From the NCBI RefSeq assembly GCF_000165425.1, contig NW_001799022.1, positions 124,001-188,000 on the forward strand: 64,000 nt of DNA. The letters are read 5' to 3'. This DNA comes from Paramecium tetraurelia (taxonomy: Eukaryota; Ciliophora; Oligohymenophorea; Peniculida; Parameciidae). This document shows positions 23,612 to 35,800 of this stretch, one piece after another. A program made the translations under genes and the position numbers. The notes under the pieces were generated by a model. The model was not told where the DNA came from, made no database searches, and saw nothing but the letters and a program-made list of their open reading frames with translations. Each line of letters starts with the position of its first letter. The stretch's first letter is position 1.

Positions 23612-24299
23612 TCATTTTTTTGGCAAATTCTTATTAAAACTATGTCTAAAAGAGCTTCTGTCTATGATGCTAAAAAATTATTCTGATTAAGTAATTTTGT
23701 TTGGATTATCAATAATTGAATAAAATTAATCTTATGTTATTTGTTCTTGAGAGTGTTGATTGTTTTATTGATTTTAGATATGCTATTAATGATTTTCAGG
23801 GTTTTAATTAATTTCTTCACATTCTAAATTTTCTAGATTATTAAATACTTTATGTTCTTCTATTATTGGCTGTAATTTATTTCTATTATTATGATTATCT
23901 AATTAATTTAGATTTTGATGAGGATCTTGTCTATCCTCAAATAAATTTAGTAATGATATGTCTCTTGAGTAGCTATCAACTTTATTGATGGTGTCACCTA
24001 GACTTAACTAATGTAATAAAGTACTTTGGTATATTACACTTTCTAAATTCTTTTTCAGATTCTGCCCTTCTATAGATAGATTCATTTTTTGTAAAAACAG
24101 GAGTAGATGATGAGGAATGCAAGGTTAAGGGCTATTTTATTGACTGATCAATAGGCTGTAGTTCTAGAGTCGGAATTACAGGTTCTCTAATTTCAGGCCT
24201 GATAATATCTCCTATGTAAAGGATTTCTATCATTTTTTGGAAGATAGCTTCACATGCCAGATTCAATAATACTAAAAGCTTATTAAGGCATTATTTCAT
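23612..24299 (-). CDS. Hypothetical Gln/Asn-rich protein (221 aa)
   Basis: One 22-nt intron gives 222 codons. The N-terminus MKQCLNKLLVLLNLACEAIF forms an amphipathic or weakly hydrophobic helix; the remainder is hydrophilic, with Ser-rich and Asn/Gln-rich segments. The start codon is only 40 bp from the start codon of the divergent RING/B-box gene, suggesting shared control. No known domain. Confidence 0.55.
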
Positions 24300-24339
24300 T
24301 AATTAATAAAATTAACTGCAATTTTATATTAACTGCTAA
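24300..24339. promoter_or_regulatory. 40-bp divergent intergenic promoter
   Basis: Only 40 bp lie between the two opposite ATG codons (23612-24299 minus, 24340-25587 plus). Both 5' leaders must be minimal or transcription must begin inside the opposite gene. Confidence 0.5.
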
Positions 24340-25587
24340 ATGTCTGATACTGAAAGTGAATTATTGGAATGTTGCAAATGTGGAGCATAAGTAGATTAAA
24401 TTCTATCACTTTAATGCGACCACAATTTGTGTTTGAATTGTGCAGCAAAGGCTGTAGCAAAGTGGGGCACATTTACTATGTACCCTCCATTGGTTTGTTA
24501 AATATGTTCATCAAAAACTCAATTGGATCCATCTGCCGTGTAAGTGTTATTAGAGATGAATCCGTAATCCTCCTGTTGTTCTGAGGATTTTGAATAGAGA
24601 AGTGAAATATTAGAAACAAAACAATCTCAACAAATCTAACAGGCTGATTATCATAATTAGTCATAATAATAATCACTAACTAATATCACTTGTTAGTAAC
24701 ACCTTACTGAGAGTTGTGTGTTGTATTGTTTTACTTGTGATGCTTAATGTTTCTGTATGGAATGCTACTTATAAGGATTACACAAAAATCATGAAGTCAG
24801 AAACATCTCAAAATCTTTTGATTTAATTAGAGAAAATGGAAATTAACTCCAGGTCTCATTGTAAAGTTGTTGTGAGTATTTGCTGCATGAACAATGCAAA
24901 GTGGTGAACAAAAAATAAGATTTAGTAGACCTAGTAGGATAAGCTAAAATGTAGATTACTACTAATTTTGAAGACATTTATAGAACATTAAAACTAAAAG
25001 AGTAAGAGATGTTATAGGCTGCTGATGAACTAGTGGCTGATAAACTCATTGAGATAGAGGGATTGATGGCTAAAATTAAACTATAAACAGATAGAGTGAA
25101 CTAATATAATGAACAACTCGTTTAATATTTTGGATCTAGTAGTCCTAACGTTTCATTATGTGTAGAGGCATGTAATTTTGTAGTGAAAGAGAAAAAAAAG
25201 ATTCAAAACTTAATTGAATAAGTTAGATAAGAGAAAATAAGTCCAACTATATAAGGTAAATTTTGTTTGGATTCTGGTTCCATACAATAAATGATCAGCG
25301 ATGTAAGAGGAGTCAAACTACAACTAGTTTCTTTAAGAGGAATCGAATCGATCAATCCTACTTAAAGAGAATAATATATCTATTAAAAAGCTGTTGAAGA
25401 TAAAACTAGAGATTCTATGATTGGAAATAATTAAGTGTTAAGAGAAGAAAAGGAGAATAACAATTCAATAAGTTTTATTGAGCGATCTAGTTAGAAAAAA
25501 TCTTTAAAAACAAATGATAATCGAGACTTTTATACTAAATTTCATGAAGCTAAGAGAACCATTATGAACTAAAAGTCGTTCATATGA
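24340..25587 (+). CDS. RING/B-box (TRIM-like) protein with coiled coil (415 aa)
   Basis: Single exon, 416 codons. An N-terminal RING-like zinc module has Cys pairs in ECCKCG, the C-H-C-C core in CDHNLCLNCAAK, and CQIC. A B-box follows at about residues 125-170: Cys-His in ITCQQHLTESCVLYCFTCDA, then FCMECYLQGLHKNHEV. The next 200 residues are Glu/Lys/Leu-rich coiled coil. RING, B-box and coiled coil in this order is the tripartite motif, usually a ubiquitin ligase. Two RING positions are not fully standard, so ligase activity is uncertain. Expression may be coupled to the gene across the 40-bp promoter. Confidence 0.75.
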
Positions 25588-25763
25588 TTAACTTAATATT
25601 ACTTATTATATATCATATTAAATATTCTTACAATTCAATTCTAAATCAATATCATAGTTTGAGATCATCAAGTAAGATTATATATATATTTTATGTTTAA
25701 TTATTTTCAAGATACTTGATTTTGTATATTTTTTATTGTATAATATAATTATTTTAATTTCTT

Positions 25764-27024
25764 ATGGCTAAATAATAATTAATTCATTCGAAACCACCAG
25801 CAATTACTACAAAACTGCAGATTCCACATAGGACTACTGTTGAATAGGTTTATCTCAAAAGATTAAAGGAAACTGAAGCCTTCATTCCAAAGGAGGAATA
25901 CTTGAAAAAGTAAGAGAACATCAATAAAGTTATGGATACATAGTCAGTGCAATAACTTAAATATTATTCGCACATAAATGAAATCAGATCAGTCAAAGAA
26001 TTCTTATATATATCTGAGAAACTCAAACAAAAGAATATTGAGAAAAAAATGAATGAGAGATTGGAATTAAGGGGGAAACTTAACAAAATTAAAGAAATTG
26101 AAGTACTAAAAAAATTGCATTATTATTTGGAGAAAAAAATAAGACTTTTTATTAAAGATAGATAACATGAAGAAAGTATTAATATTGATATTTTAGATCC
26201 AAAATTAAAGACTTTTGAAGCATTTAGAAATGCACATTAAGATGATAAAAAAGTTATGCAATTTCCAATTGAATTACAGAAAGAATTATTCATCAAATTG
26301 AATGCCTAAAGTGATATAATGCCTTCCAAATAGGAAATTGTGTCACCAGTTTCCCCAAAGAAACATTAAAAACGAAATACTTAGTTTGAGTATGCTTTAG
26401 TGTTATAGTAGTTTTTTTAATGCAGATGTTTCTGATAGTGTAGTGCACAATGAAGAGAAAGAGTAAGGAACAAGCAAGTTTTTGACAATGAAAGTAGCTA
26501 ATAAATTGTTGGGAATGATGATCATAGAATCTAGCAAAGGGAAAAGATAACCTATTATTTGGGCGTAGGATAAAAAGAAGGAACTGGAGGATATATTGAA
26601 TAAGCCTTATGGAGGGAAGATGAATTTTAATCTTCATTCCTTTAATTGGTTAATAGACAATGCGTTAGATAGAACTCAATCCTTAATGAATTTCAAAAAG
26701 GAGTCAATCAATAGGATTACAACGATGGATGAAAGAGTGGAATTTGGGGGCATGCCTAATAATTATTTATCAATTTAAAACAAAATCAATAAGGGAATTG
26801 ATTCTATTACGAAGACTTTTAACATTAGACCAAAATCGAGTCAGGTATTAAGACAGAGAAAAGAGTTGAAAAATAGAAGGCAAATCACTACAGAGTACAA
26901 TATTACTGATAGAATTAAAGAGAATGTCTTGTCTTAGGCTATGAGAAATCAAAATGTGTAATCTTAATGCAAGACAGAAGGTATGTTCTTCTAAAATGAT
27001 TCTTATGTTAGTCATTATATTTGA
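25764..27024 (+). CDS. Hypothetical coiled-coil protein (about 412 aa)
   Basis: Two exons with an intron beginning at 26389; it may end after 19 or 22 nt, and both keep frame, differing by one codon. Basic throughout, with heptad-like Lys/Glu/Leu stretches at residues 40-150 and FNIRPKSSQVLRQRKELK near the C-terminus. No membrane segment, signal or recognised domain. A cytoskeletal role would be typical for such ciliate proteins, but this is inference. Confidence 0.65.
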
Positions 27025-27052
27025 TTAAAATAATTAAATTAATTTTTTATTT

Positions 27053-27291
27053 ATGGAATCACGAGAATAGATTATTTAAAAAGAAGCACAGATTTAATTA
27101 TTGACAAAAGTATTTAAGCAGGATCAAATTTGTTTCAAGAAATGCATCAAAGCAGTGGAGAAAAGATTGACTGAAGATCAAGAAAAATGCTTAAGTAAAT
27201 GCTCAATTAATTTACAAAAGAAATTTGCAACAATAAAGTTTAAGTAGCTTATGATTTTTTACATAAATTAAACGATAAAACATTAGAATGA
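27053..27291 (+). CDS. Small TIM chaperone (Tim9/Tim10 family), 70 aa
   Basis: Two exons split by a 26-nt intron (27195-27220) give 71 codons. The protein has twin Cx3C motifs, CFKKC and CLKIC, about 16 residues apart, flanked by amphipathic helices (EAQIQLLTKVFKQ before, VQVAYDFLHKLNDKTLE after), which is the whole design of this family. These hexamer-forming chaperones carry hydrophobic proteins across the mitochondrial intermembrane space. The intron interrupts the second Cx3C. If it were retained, the frame would still read CLSKC there and continue to a TGA at 27404-27406, overlapping the 3' end of the convergent kinase gene. Confidence 0.8.
27195..27220 (+). other. 26-nt intron interrupting the second Cx3C motif of the small TIM gene
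   Basis: GT at 27195 and AG at 27219-27220. Spliced and unspliced readings both preserve a Cys-x3-Cys pair, so the splice status cannot be decided from the motif alone; the spliced product has the normal family length. Confidence 0.6.
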
Positions 27292-27365
27292 GCGATATAT
27301 TAGTGTCACAGATCAGTATTTTACCAATCTCATAATAACTATATAAAATATTAATATAAACTAAA

Positions 27366-28804
27366 TCAAAAATCAAAATGTTTTTTGGCTTGTCCTCTTT
27401 CAGTGAGAGGTTGATCAGCAGTAAAATTTAATTTTTTATTGAATCTAGGAGTTGAAACTAAATGATATTTCTTTTAAGATTTCAATTCAACTTATGGTTC
27501 GGAATCAAGCAGTTTCTTTTTCGTTGGAGTAATCTGTTAGCTCATAGAAGTTGTTGGTTTGGAATTAGTTTAGTCTTGTATTGTTTATTACGAATTCTAA
27601 GATTTATATGTGTATCCATTGAAGGCTTCTTGGATCGAATCCCTTCTCAACAGTTCAGCATTCTATTTAGCCTAAGCTTCGTCTTCTGGCTCTTTAATAT
27701 TGGCAAATTTGTAATCAAAATTATCGGAATTTGACTGAATTATATCTAATCAGTACATTAATTTTATAAGGAGCTTATTTTGATTGTGTTAAATAGGCAT
27801 CCCAATCAACATTCTTAAACCAAGGATGAGCGAAAACTTCATCAGGTCCATAGAATCCCAATCTATTTACTGGTTTTCTTTGAATCATTTGATTAATAAA
27901 GTCCGCAGCGTCTTCAGACCAATCCTCTGGTATTTAATTGGTTTTAATTGTAACTTGTTTAGACAAAATTTAATCTCTGATCTCTTTTCTAGTTTTACCC
28001 AGATATGGCCTCTATTTTAAGTTCATACTTTACTTTTCCCATCATACATTCATAAGCTATTACTCCAACTGCAAAATAATCGGATGCTACTCCATGAACT
28101 TATCTACACATAACTTCAGGAGCCATATAGCCAGGTGTTCCACTTGTATCTCCATCATTCCCTGGCTTCCAAATTCTTGCAATGCCAAGATCAGTCAGTC
28201 TCAAATATCCTTTTGGGTAATTTTATATATTTACCATTTCTATCGAATACTAAATTTTCAGGTTTGATGTCTCTATGTATAACTGTATTGTGATGGAGAT
28301 ACTCCAGGGCTAGAAGCAGACAGATGATGAAAAATTCTAGTGGTATTGAATAGTTTGTTTACTTGTCTATTCTTCATTAAACTTCCTATTTTTACAGATG
28401 TGAAATCTAAGGTCACCTCCAGTCATGAGATCCATTACCAAGTAGAGACTTTCTCGATCTTGAAATGCTGTATGCATATTTACTAAAAATCTAGTTAAAC
28501 AAATTTCATTACGGATGTCTGAGATTGCTTAATAAGTATCTCTCATTCATCACAGAACCAATACTTTTTTTATTAATAATTCTATTATAAGCATTGCAAA
28601 TATCAATACTTGCATTTCTACATTTCTTTGATAGCAAATTGATGTTTGGTTTTCTTATGTTCAGCTCTCCAGACTCTTCCAAATCCACCTCTTCCTATAA
28701 CATACAAAAAAGTATAATCGCATTTATTAGGCACTAGAGTAAAGAGTGCATTTACATTTAATTTCGCCTGCATTTAGATCACGAGTATTATTGCAATTGC
28801 CCAT
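27366..28804 (-). CDS. AGC-family protein kinase with N-myristoylation-type start (423 aa)
   Basis: Eight exons: seven introns of 22-28 nt leave 424 codons. The start MGNCNNTRDLNAGEIK carries Gly2/Cys4 lipidation residues. Kinase motifs: glycine loop GRGGFGRVWRAEH, ATP lysine in FAIKEM, catalytic loop HRDIKPENLVF, and GTPGYMAPEV. The DFG motif reads DLG (RLTDLGIAR). The AGC C-terminal extension is present: HPWFKNVDWDAYL followed by a tail with FDYKFANI. The family phosphorylates Ser/Thr and includes PKA, PKG and PKC; no cyclic-nucleotide-binding domain is attached here. The long polar C-terminal tail is unrecognised. Its ATG lies only 35 bp from the stop of the bZIP gene transcribed in the same direction. 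Confidence 0.9.
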
Positions 28805-28839
28805 TAAATAAAAAAAATATAGATAAATTTTAATCGAGT

Positions 28840-30007
28840 TCATAATTCATATTTCGTATAACCTTTCTAGTTGATATCCTCTTCTTTGACTATAATCTAT
28901 TGTTGCTGTATTTGTTGAATGTCAAGAATATTTTTGACGTATTTTTGAGGTCCCAAAAGCTAGACCATTTAATGTTTGAGTTTTTCAAGTTTTTCTGCCT
29001 CTCTCTTTATGTATTCGTAAGACTTGGCCATATCAAAGGCAGCTCTAATTTAAGAATAAATATTACAGTTCAAATTTTTTATAACTTTAGGTGAACTATT
29101 GTTAGAATTCGATCAATTGTTTGATTTCCTATTGTTCTCCGACTTTGAAGATGCCAAGATCTAAAATGATTGTGTGATTAATTACTATTAATTGCTGTTT
29201 CAATTGTTTTTTTCAAATCGAAAGGCAAGATGTGATCGACCAGAGTATTAAAGATGATATTACATAGATAATCTCTTTTCTCGGAATTGACTCCAAATTC
29301 ATCATCCAAAATTTACAATTGCTTTTTGGTGATGTTCTAAGTGAGAACTTAGAATTAGTTTTAATAACTTAAATTAAAATCGGATATCTAATTATAGTGA
29401 ATTAAGAGTATTACAAGAGAGGGTATCTTGACACAGTGATTTATGAATATATTCTGTTAGTCAAGGTTTTTTTGGAGAACTTCGATTTGTTTGCCTAATT
29501 CGGCTACCTTTAATTCAAGAAGTTCCACATATATTTTCTTACGTTTTCTAGAGTCTCTTGCAGACTGTCTGTTCTTGGCTAGCTTTATTTTGTTGCTGTC
29601 ATCGAAACCTTGTTCCTCGTGATAGTATCCATTATCTTTGTCAAATTGTTTCTTTGTTTTAAGATAAGTCTTTTATCTATATTGTATATTATTTTATATT
29701 ACTCTTTTTTAATTGCCAAAGAAGATTCTTGGCAAGTGGGGGCAATTTCAATCAAAGAGTTTATTTTATTAACATATACACTTTTAGAATAGTTTACATT
29801 AAATAAGTCTTTGTTATTATTTATGATTGATTCATTATGTTTGTCGAGTTGTCTGTACTTCCTTATTTGATCATGATGAGGAGGGGAAACTTGCTGATGA
29901 TCTTCCTCTCCAAACATCCATTTGTTTGTCATTTGATCAAGTTCATAAGAGGAATTAATTAATTAGACCAAGGAATCTGAAGGGATGATGTCGTAGGTAG
30001 CTTTCAT
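28840..30007 (-). CDS. bZIP transcription factor A (about 364 aa)
   Basis: Three introns (26, 25 and 22 nt) leave 365 codons; a fourth possible 27-nt intron (3n, no TGA) would shorten it by nine residues. The basic region is AKNRQSARDSRKRKKIYVEL, with the invariant Asn and Arg, followed by a leucine zipper (LLELKVAELGKQIEVLQKN). The C-terminal half contains helical regions ending in a Gln-rich coiled stretch (DIQQIQQQQ). It should bind DNA as a dimer in the nucleus. The protein at 41405-42659 shares the same basic region and zipper and a similar helical C-terminal part, so the two are paralogues. Confidence 0.85.
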
Positions 30008-30329
30008 TTAAAAATTTAATTGAAATAATATTATTATACACCTATGAAGATTGATTTAATGTATTTAATAATGATAATAACGATGATGCAAAATTCTTAA
30101 AAAATGATAAATTTTATCATTTCGCAGCATCACAATTATATTACGCAATATAATTAAAAAATTAATGAATAAACCAACATTATTCTATATTAATGCAAAT
30201 ACGAGGAAGTTGTAAAATTTAAAAAGCTGTCCTATAAACTCAAATGCACGTGTAACTGTAAATTCAAATTACTATAACTTTATATGTATTCAATATTTTG
30301 TAAATCAAATTTATTTATAATGCTCAAAA
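30008..30329. other. AT-rich intergenic stretch
   Basis: Upstream of the bZIP gene and downstream of the exchanger gene; no coding signal. Confidence 0.5.
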
Positions 30330-32141
30330 TCATTGTTCCGATAAGTAGCTGACTATCGAACTTAATGCAATTGTTAAAGTTGTAATGAAAATAAAAAATA
30401 CTGAATAAATAAAGAAATAATAATATGCTAAATTTTTAGTCAGTTTGAACCTCAGAATAAACAATAAATAAATACTTCTTAGTGATTACAACAATGCATG
30501 TCATTATGATATTCATTAACGAAAAGATGATCACACAATAAGCAATAGAATTATTCATCCTAGTTATAATCTACATTTAATGTCCAATATATTTACAATG
30601 TCTGTTTATGAGCCACTCTTTGCATCTCTAAAAAGATCAAATGAGACTATTCCTGGATATTTCTCAATTGCAGTCAACCTAACCAAAGCACCTCCAAATC
30701 CACATAACATATTAAAGACAGTTCCCGAAAAGCATCCTGTCATAGCCATCAATCCATATCCAATTGATGCTAATTTGGTATTCACTAAGAAATCGCAAGT
30801 AGAGTTTCCAAATGCCAAAAATGTCATGCCCAAATATGAGTAACTCACTCCTGTAATTGTTTATATTAGCTAAATTATAATTAAGTAATTCTTACCAAAA
30901 TGAAATCAATCAAAACCTAAATAACTTATTTACACCAAATAATTGAACACACAACACATTCAATTGACAAGATAATAATAGGAATTTCAAATATTAATTA
31001 ATAGATAAACAATAACAAACCGAAAACTTCCAAAATTATCCATACTTTGATATCATAGATTTCCATTGAAAATGCTATAAAATAAGTATTGTCTATATAA
31101 AATACATCCCAATAAAGCTATCATTGCAATTGGACATAAAAGTTGATGAATAGCTGCATATTTTTTATCATACTTTTCTTGATTGCTTGCAGGAATTGTG
31201 ACTTTTCTAACGAATTCTAATGAGGTTATATAAACATATTTAAGCTTTGAGATAAAAGTCATTTCTCCAAAGGGTTTCTTGAAAGACTCAGGAATTGATT
31301 CTGCCAATTCCTTTTTTATTTCTTCATCAGCATTTTCAATGGCTTGGTTTCCTTCCTCTGCCTGAGCCAACAATTTTTTTTCCTCTTACTCTTTTCTTTC
31401 TTCTATTGAATCTATCTCATCCTATCTCTATTCTATAAGTTAATCACTTCATCTTACATTTTTTTATACTATTTTCATTCACCAATACTACGATGATGTA
31501 AATCACGTATAATGAACAAAATCCAATAGCCATGTAATGATTAATTTGTCCAATAAATGCAAATATCATCAACAATATTATGGCAACTCCATTAAATAGA
31601 ATGTCTCTCATAAATGGCACTTTCTCTGCCTTAAAATTGTTATCAATATCAATACTTTCACTACTCCTGACAATAAAATAACGGCACCTACTATTATTGT
31701 TGTCATAAATAGACCACTGCCAAATATACTCCCAACGGCTATCAATATACCATCATCGTCCTATGAAGCTAATACTGCACATAAAAAGTCGGGCACACCA
31801 TTTGCAAATGCTATCAAAGTTACACTTCATATTTATTTTGTATTTACCCTGCAAAAGTTTATGACATTTTGAAATACTCCGCAATAAAAGTCACTGCAGG
31901 TGATAAATAGTCATCTACAGTCCTTGCTAAAAAGTTGAACAGTATGAAAAACAAGAATGGCTATTAATAATTAATTCAATTCTTATACAGCAATGAGTAT
32001 TAATATCACCCAATTTTCATCAAGTTGACAGAAATAATAATGTGTAAATGGAAATATAGTTTAGTCGTTGCAATTATCTTTTGTATATTGACAACTATCA
32101 TCTGCTGCTTTTATTAATGAATAAAGGCAAGTGTTAGCCAT
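30330..32141 (-). CDS. Na+/Ca2+ exchanger of the NCLX/CCX type (533 aa)
   Basis: Nine exons; eight introns (23-31 nt) leave 534 codons. Both exchanger alpha repeats are present: repeat 1 GVTLIAFANGVPDFLCAVLA with downstream GSIFGSGLF, and repeat 2 GMTFLAFGNSTCDFLVN with GCFSGTVFNML. A Cys-containing N-terminal segment (CQYTKDNC) and a charged cytosolic loop of about 100 residues between two membrane halves fit NCLX and plant CCX proteins. In animals NCLX exports Ca2+ from mitochondria; plant CCX works at the plasma membrane or tonoplast, so location here is open. The second repeat has NSTCD where many relatives have NSxPD; the acidic residue is kept but the Pro is not. Confidence 0.85.
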
Positions 32142-32825
32142 TCTGAAAAACGAATATATAAATTATTATATAATTTTATTCCTCAATTCAAATAAAATCA
32201 AAACTTTTCTTTCTCTTTCCTTTAACCTTTAACCTTGTGTATTATCTAATTTAAATCCTTCAACTATTGGGGATCCTAATCTCAAATACTCCACTTCACT
32301 ATTTTCTATGTGTTTATAAATTTGTTTAAAGAAATTACAATACAATTACCTACAAATATGTAAAATAACTAAAGATAATGAAAATAATTTGCCAAAATGA
32401 TGTACTTTTGAAAATTAAGTATGTTATATAAATATATTATTAAATAAATATATACTCCTTTTAATTTCTAAATATATATTAAACCATTTATTATTTTAAT
32501 ATATTCTTATTTCGTCATCAAAATAATTTTTCTTCTTTTGAATATGTTACTCCATAATTTTTAGGCTCATTCGTTCTTCATAATTTGCATAATGCATCCA
32601 GATTATAGAATTAGATATGATCTCTAATTTAAATAGTTTCATTTTTATTTGAATGATTTGGAAGCAAGCCTAATTTAAAAGGAGTTATCATCATTAATCT
32701 GAGCAATTCACTGGCATTTAATTAATTTTAATGAATATCAGGATATCTAGACAAATATTAATTGATTTAATAGATAGACTAATTGTTAAACAATTATATT
32801 ATTTAATTACAAATTTGCACAAACC
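32142..32825. other. Intergenic stretch with an unresolved minus-strand coding-like segment
   Basis: Between about 32170 and 32330 the minus strand reads a protein-like peptide (KQIYKHIENSEVEYLRLGSP, then IVEGFKLDNTQGQRLKERER) that is in frame with, and upstream of, the exchanger ATG. It could be an upstream exon of the exchanger or a separate small gene, with a start near 32515. I could not find an intron set of normal size that gives a complete ORF. The rest up to 32825 shows nothing. Confidence 0.3.
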
Positions 32826-35800
32826 ATGTTACTAGAAAAAGCAGTAAGATGTGATACAATATTAGTTAAAAGAAGAAGACGAGTATAAAAGATTGCAAAA
32901 ACTGTCTTTAGGAATTAGAGACCTGACTCTTAGAATTTCTACTCTACAAAGCTTTAATGACATTTTATCATTAAAATTATGTATTAACTGATAGTTCTAT
33001 TAAAGTGATTTGCGCTTATCCATTTCAATAACGAAGCGTCGAGCTACTAGTTTCAATATTATTTGACCGATTTAAGGATCAATAATTTGTGAACACATTT
33101 TATTAGGCCGCATAAGAAGTTGCACAATTACAAGAGTAAAGGATGGTACTAAGTTAGAAATCCTTATCTAAAATTTCATATGTGTAAGTATTATATAATA
33201 TTCAAGTTACAATTCAATGACAGAATTGAGAAAAAACTCTCAAAATGCATCGTTTTCAAAGCCAGTAACTCGAAAACTCTTAGAAGCCAAAAAGTTTTGC
33301 GTCTAATATTTGAAGTAGATTTTTTAAATGGCAAACGATTTGAAAATGGATATAGAAAAATTAGCGAGAATTTTTTAAATATTTATAAAAAGTACTTAAG
33401 ACCAAGAATTTCGACTAACAATAATATCAATCTTTAATGAATGCAAACACGAGATCTTTGGAAACAGAGAATGGGTAACTACTTATTACGAAGAAATCGA
33501 TTAATGTATAACCAATATTTACATCTAATAGACTTCTTATAAAATCACATTCGTATACCAAAACATAGCATTAATGATAACATTTCAGATAAACTAAGCA
33601 GAGTTAGCTTCAAAATTATTGATGACCAAGTTAGTTTTGATAGTGATGAAAGTGTAGAAGAGAAAATAGAATTGTAGATTTAAAAATGGTTATGTGATAC
33701 AGACACATATGATATTCAAGAACTAAATGATATTTTGAATGGTTCTGAATATTTTAGTGATCTTATTAAATATGTCACTCAACCACAAAAGTGTGAGCTA
33801 ATCAAATGTTGGGTATGTGCATATTGCAATATATTATAGGATAAACATGAATTGCAAAATACAGAAATTAGAGATAACACCTATCATAAATATAGCTAAA
33901 AAAGTCTAAGCTTTTAATAGACCATTAGATCTTATAAGGCTCTTTAAGTTTTAATAAAGGAGGAGAATGTTGCCTTTTTTAATTAACACATTCCTCAAAA
34001 TGTAATTTAAATATGTAATTTCAAATGTTATTATTTAGTTAATGGAATTTATGATTTAATTAATGATTACAGTATTAATGCTAATCTCTATCATATAGCT
34101 TAATTAATTGATAATACTTTGTTGAGGGAACCTAAATTGGGGGTAGTTTAAATTATTGATTTGAATCTCTTTTTTTCTTTAACCTAATATATTTATAATC
34201 CAATGATATCATCGATTTTAGAGAGTAAAATTTTAACTAAATATTTAGATATAATAAATATTAATATTGATAAATATTAATTGGGATCCTTTTTTTAAGA
34301 ATAACTATGGAAATATTTATCTAAAACTAATTGGTTCAAATTTATTGGTTAATTGATTTCAAAGGAGCGTTCTTAATCAGGAATTGATTAAGGATCAAAA
34401 GGTGAAGTGACCTTAACCATTTTATCAACTCTTAAGGCACTATCTCAATATGACTCAAAGTAACATTAAAATTTAGGTGTGCATTCTGAAGAAAAAGTTA
34501 AGTTAACTAATTTTTTGGGATCTCTACAAGCCGGCAAGACCCCGGAAATGTTTTATACAATAAATCAATAAAATTGGCAATTAAATTTAGATGTTCATGA
34601 GAATATCAACATAAAATAAATACATGTGTAAGACATTGACAATTTAAAATAATTTAATTAAGAAAGGAATAACAACCAATTTGTTAAATAATATTATTAG
34701 GATTTACGAAATTAGAGATCAAGAAAATCATTGATTAGTTTGAATGATTCTAATATGAATTCTTTTGTGGGTAATAGCTTTTTGGAGGATAGGAATGTTG
34801 TATTTAAATAATCAATAGATTCAAATACTTCAATCAATAATTATAATCCAAAACATAACATATTGATTAATATAAAAAAGAATTAAGCCAAATTTCAGGA
34901 GAAATTCGCATAATCAAATTCATTTTAATCAACTCCATCTCAATAAGTAGAATCTCCTGGATTGTAGATATTAACACAAATTTAAAGATTCGATGTAAAT
35001 GAGGATTCAAAACCAAAGGCTTTAAGTAATCAAAAAAAATCTCCCTTTTTATACAATTAAAGTAAGTTAAGGCTTAAAACTGAAGGAAACAGCACATTCG
35101 AAGGGTTTTCTAGTTCTAAACTCAAAACCATTTACCCAAGTTATAAAACCTAGATAAAAAATACAGAATATTAAAAATAATTGGAAAATCTAGATTTCAA
35201 TTTTCATTACTTTTTGGATGGTTTAAGATTATTATAGCAATCCACGAAAATAATGATAGATTTCTTAAAATTTAATAAAGAAAAAGTTAAATAGACATTA
35301 AACAGATTAGATATCGCTTCTATTTGCAAATCTTTTTTAAACGAGGAATTGTTTAATAAATATTTCTAATTTTATTTGTTAAATATATTAGATATCAAAA
35401 AAAATGAGTATAACATATCTGATGAATGTGGAGTCTTTATTAATTTCATTTTCGAAAATATCATCGAAATAAAATAATTATGTGAGTGTTCATAAAATAT
35501 ATGCAATAGTTTTATGAAATCAATCGAATATCTTTGTAAAATAATATTTGATATTCATAAAAACCCTAATGGCTTAGATGGTTCAACTCTTAAATTTAAG
35601 AAAACTCTATTAATAACTACACTTAATTATGGATTCTAATTAATCCATCAAACTAATTAAGAGTTGACGGAGAGATACATCTTAAAATACCTCAATGAAA
35701 GTGTTCTTCATATTCTAATAATTTGGTTCTTTGATAGCCATGCAAATAATGTATTCTAGAGAAATTTCTACATGTAATTACATCATTTATATTCAGTTTT

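Noticed and set aside
27292-27406. Longer C-terminus of the small TIM protein
   Set aside because: Requires intron retention and overlaps the convergent kinase; kept only as a finding.
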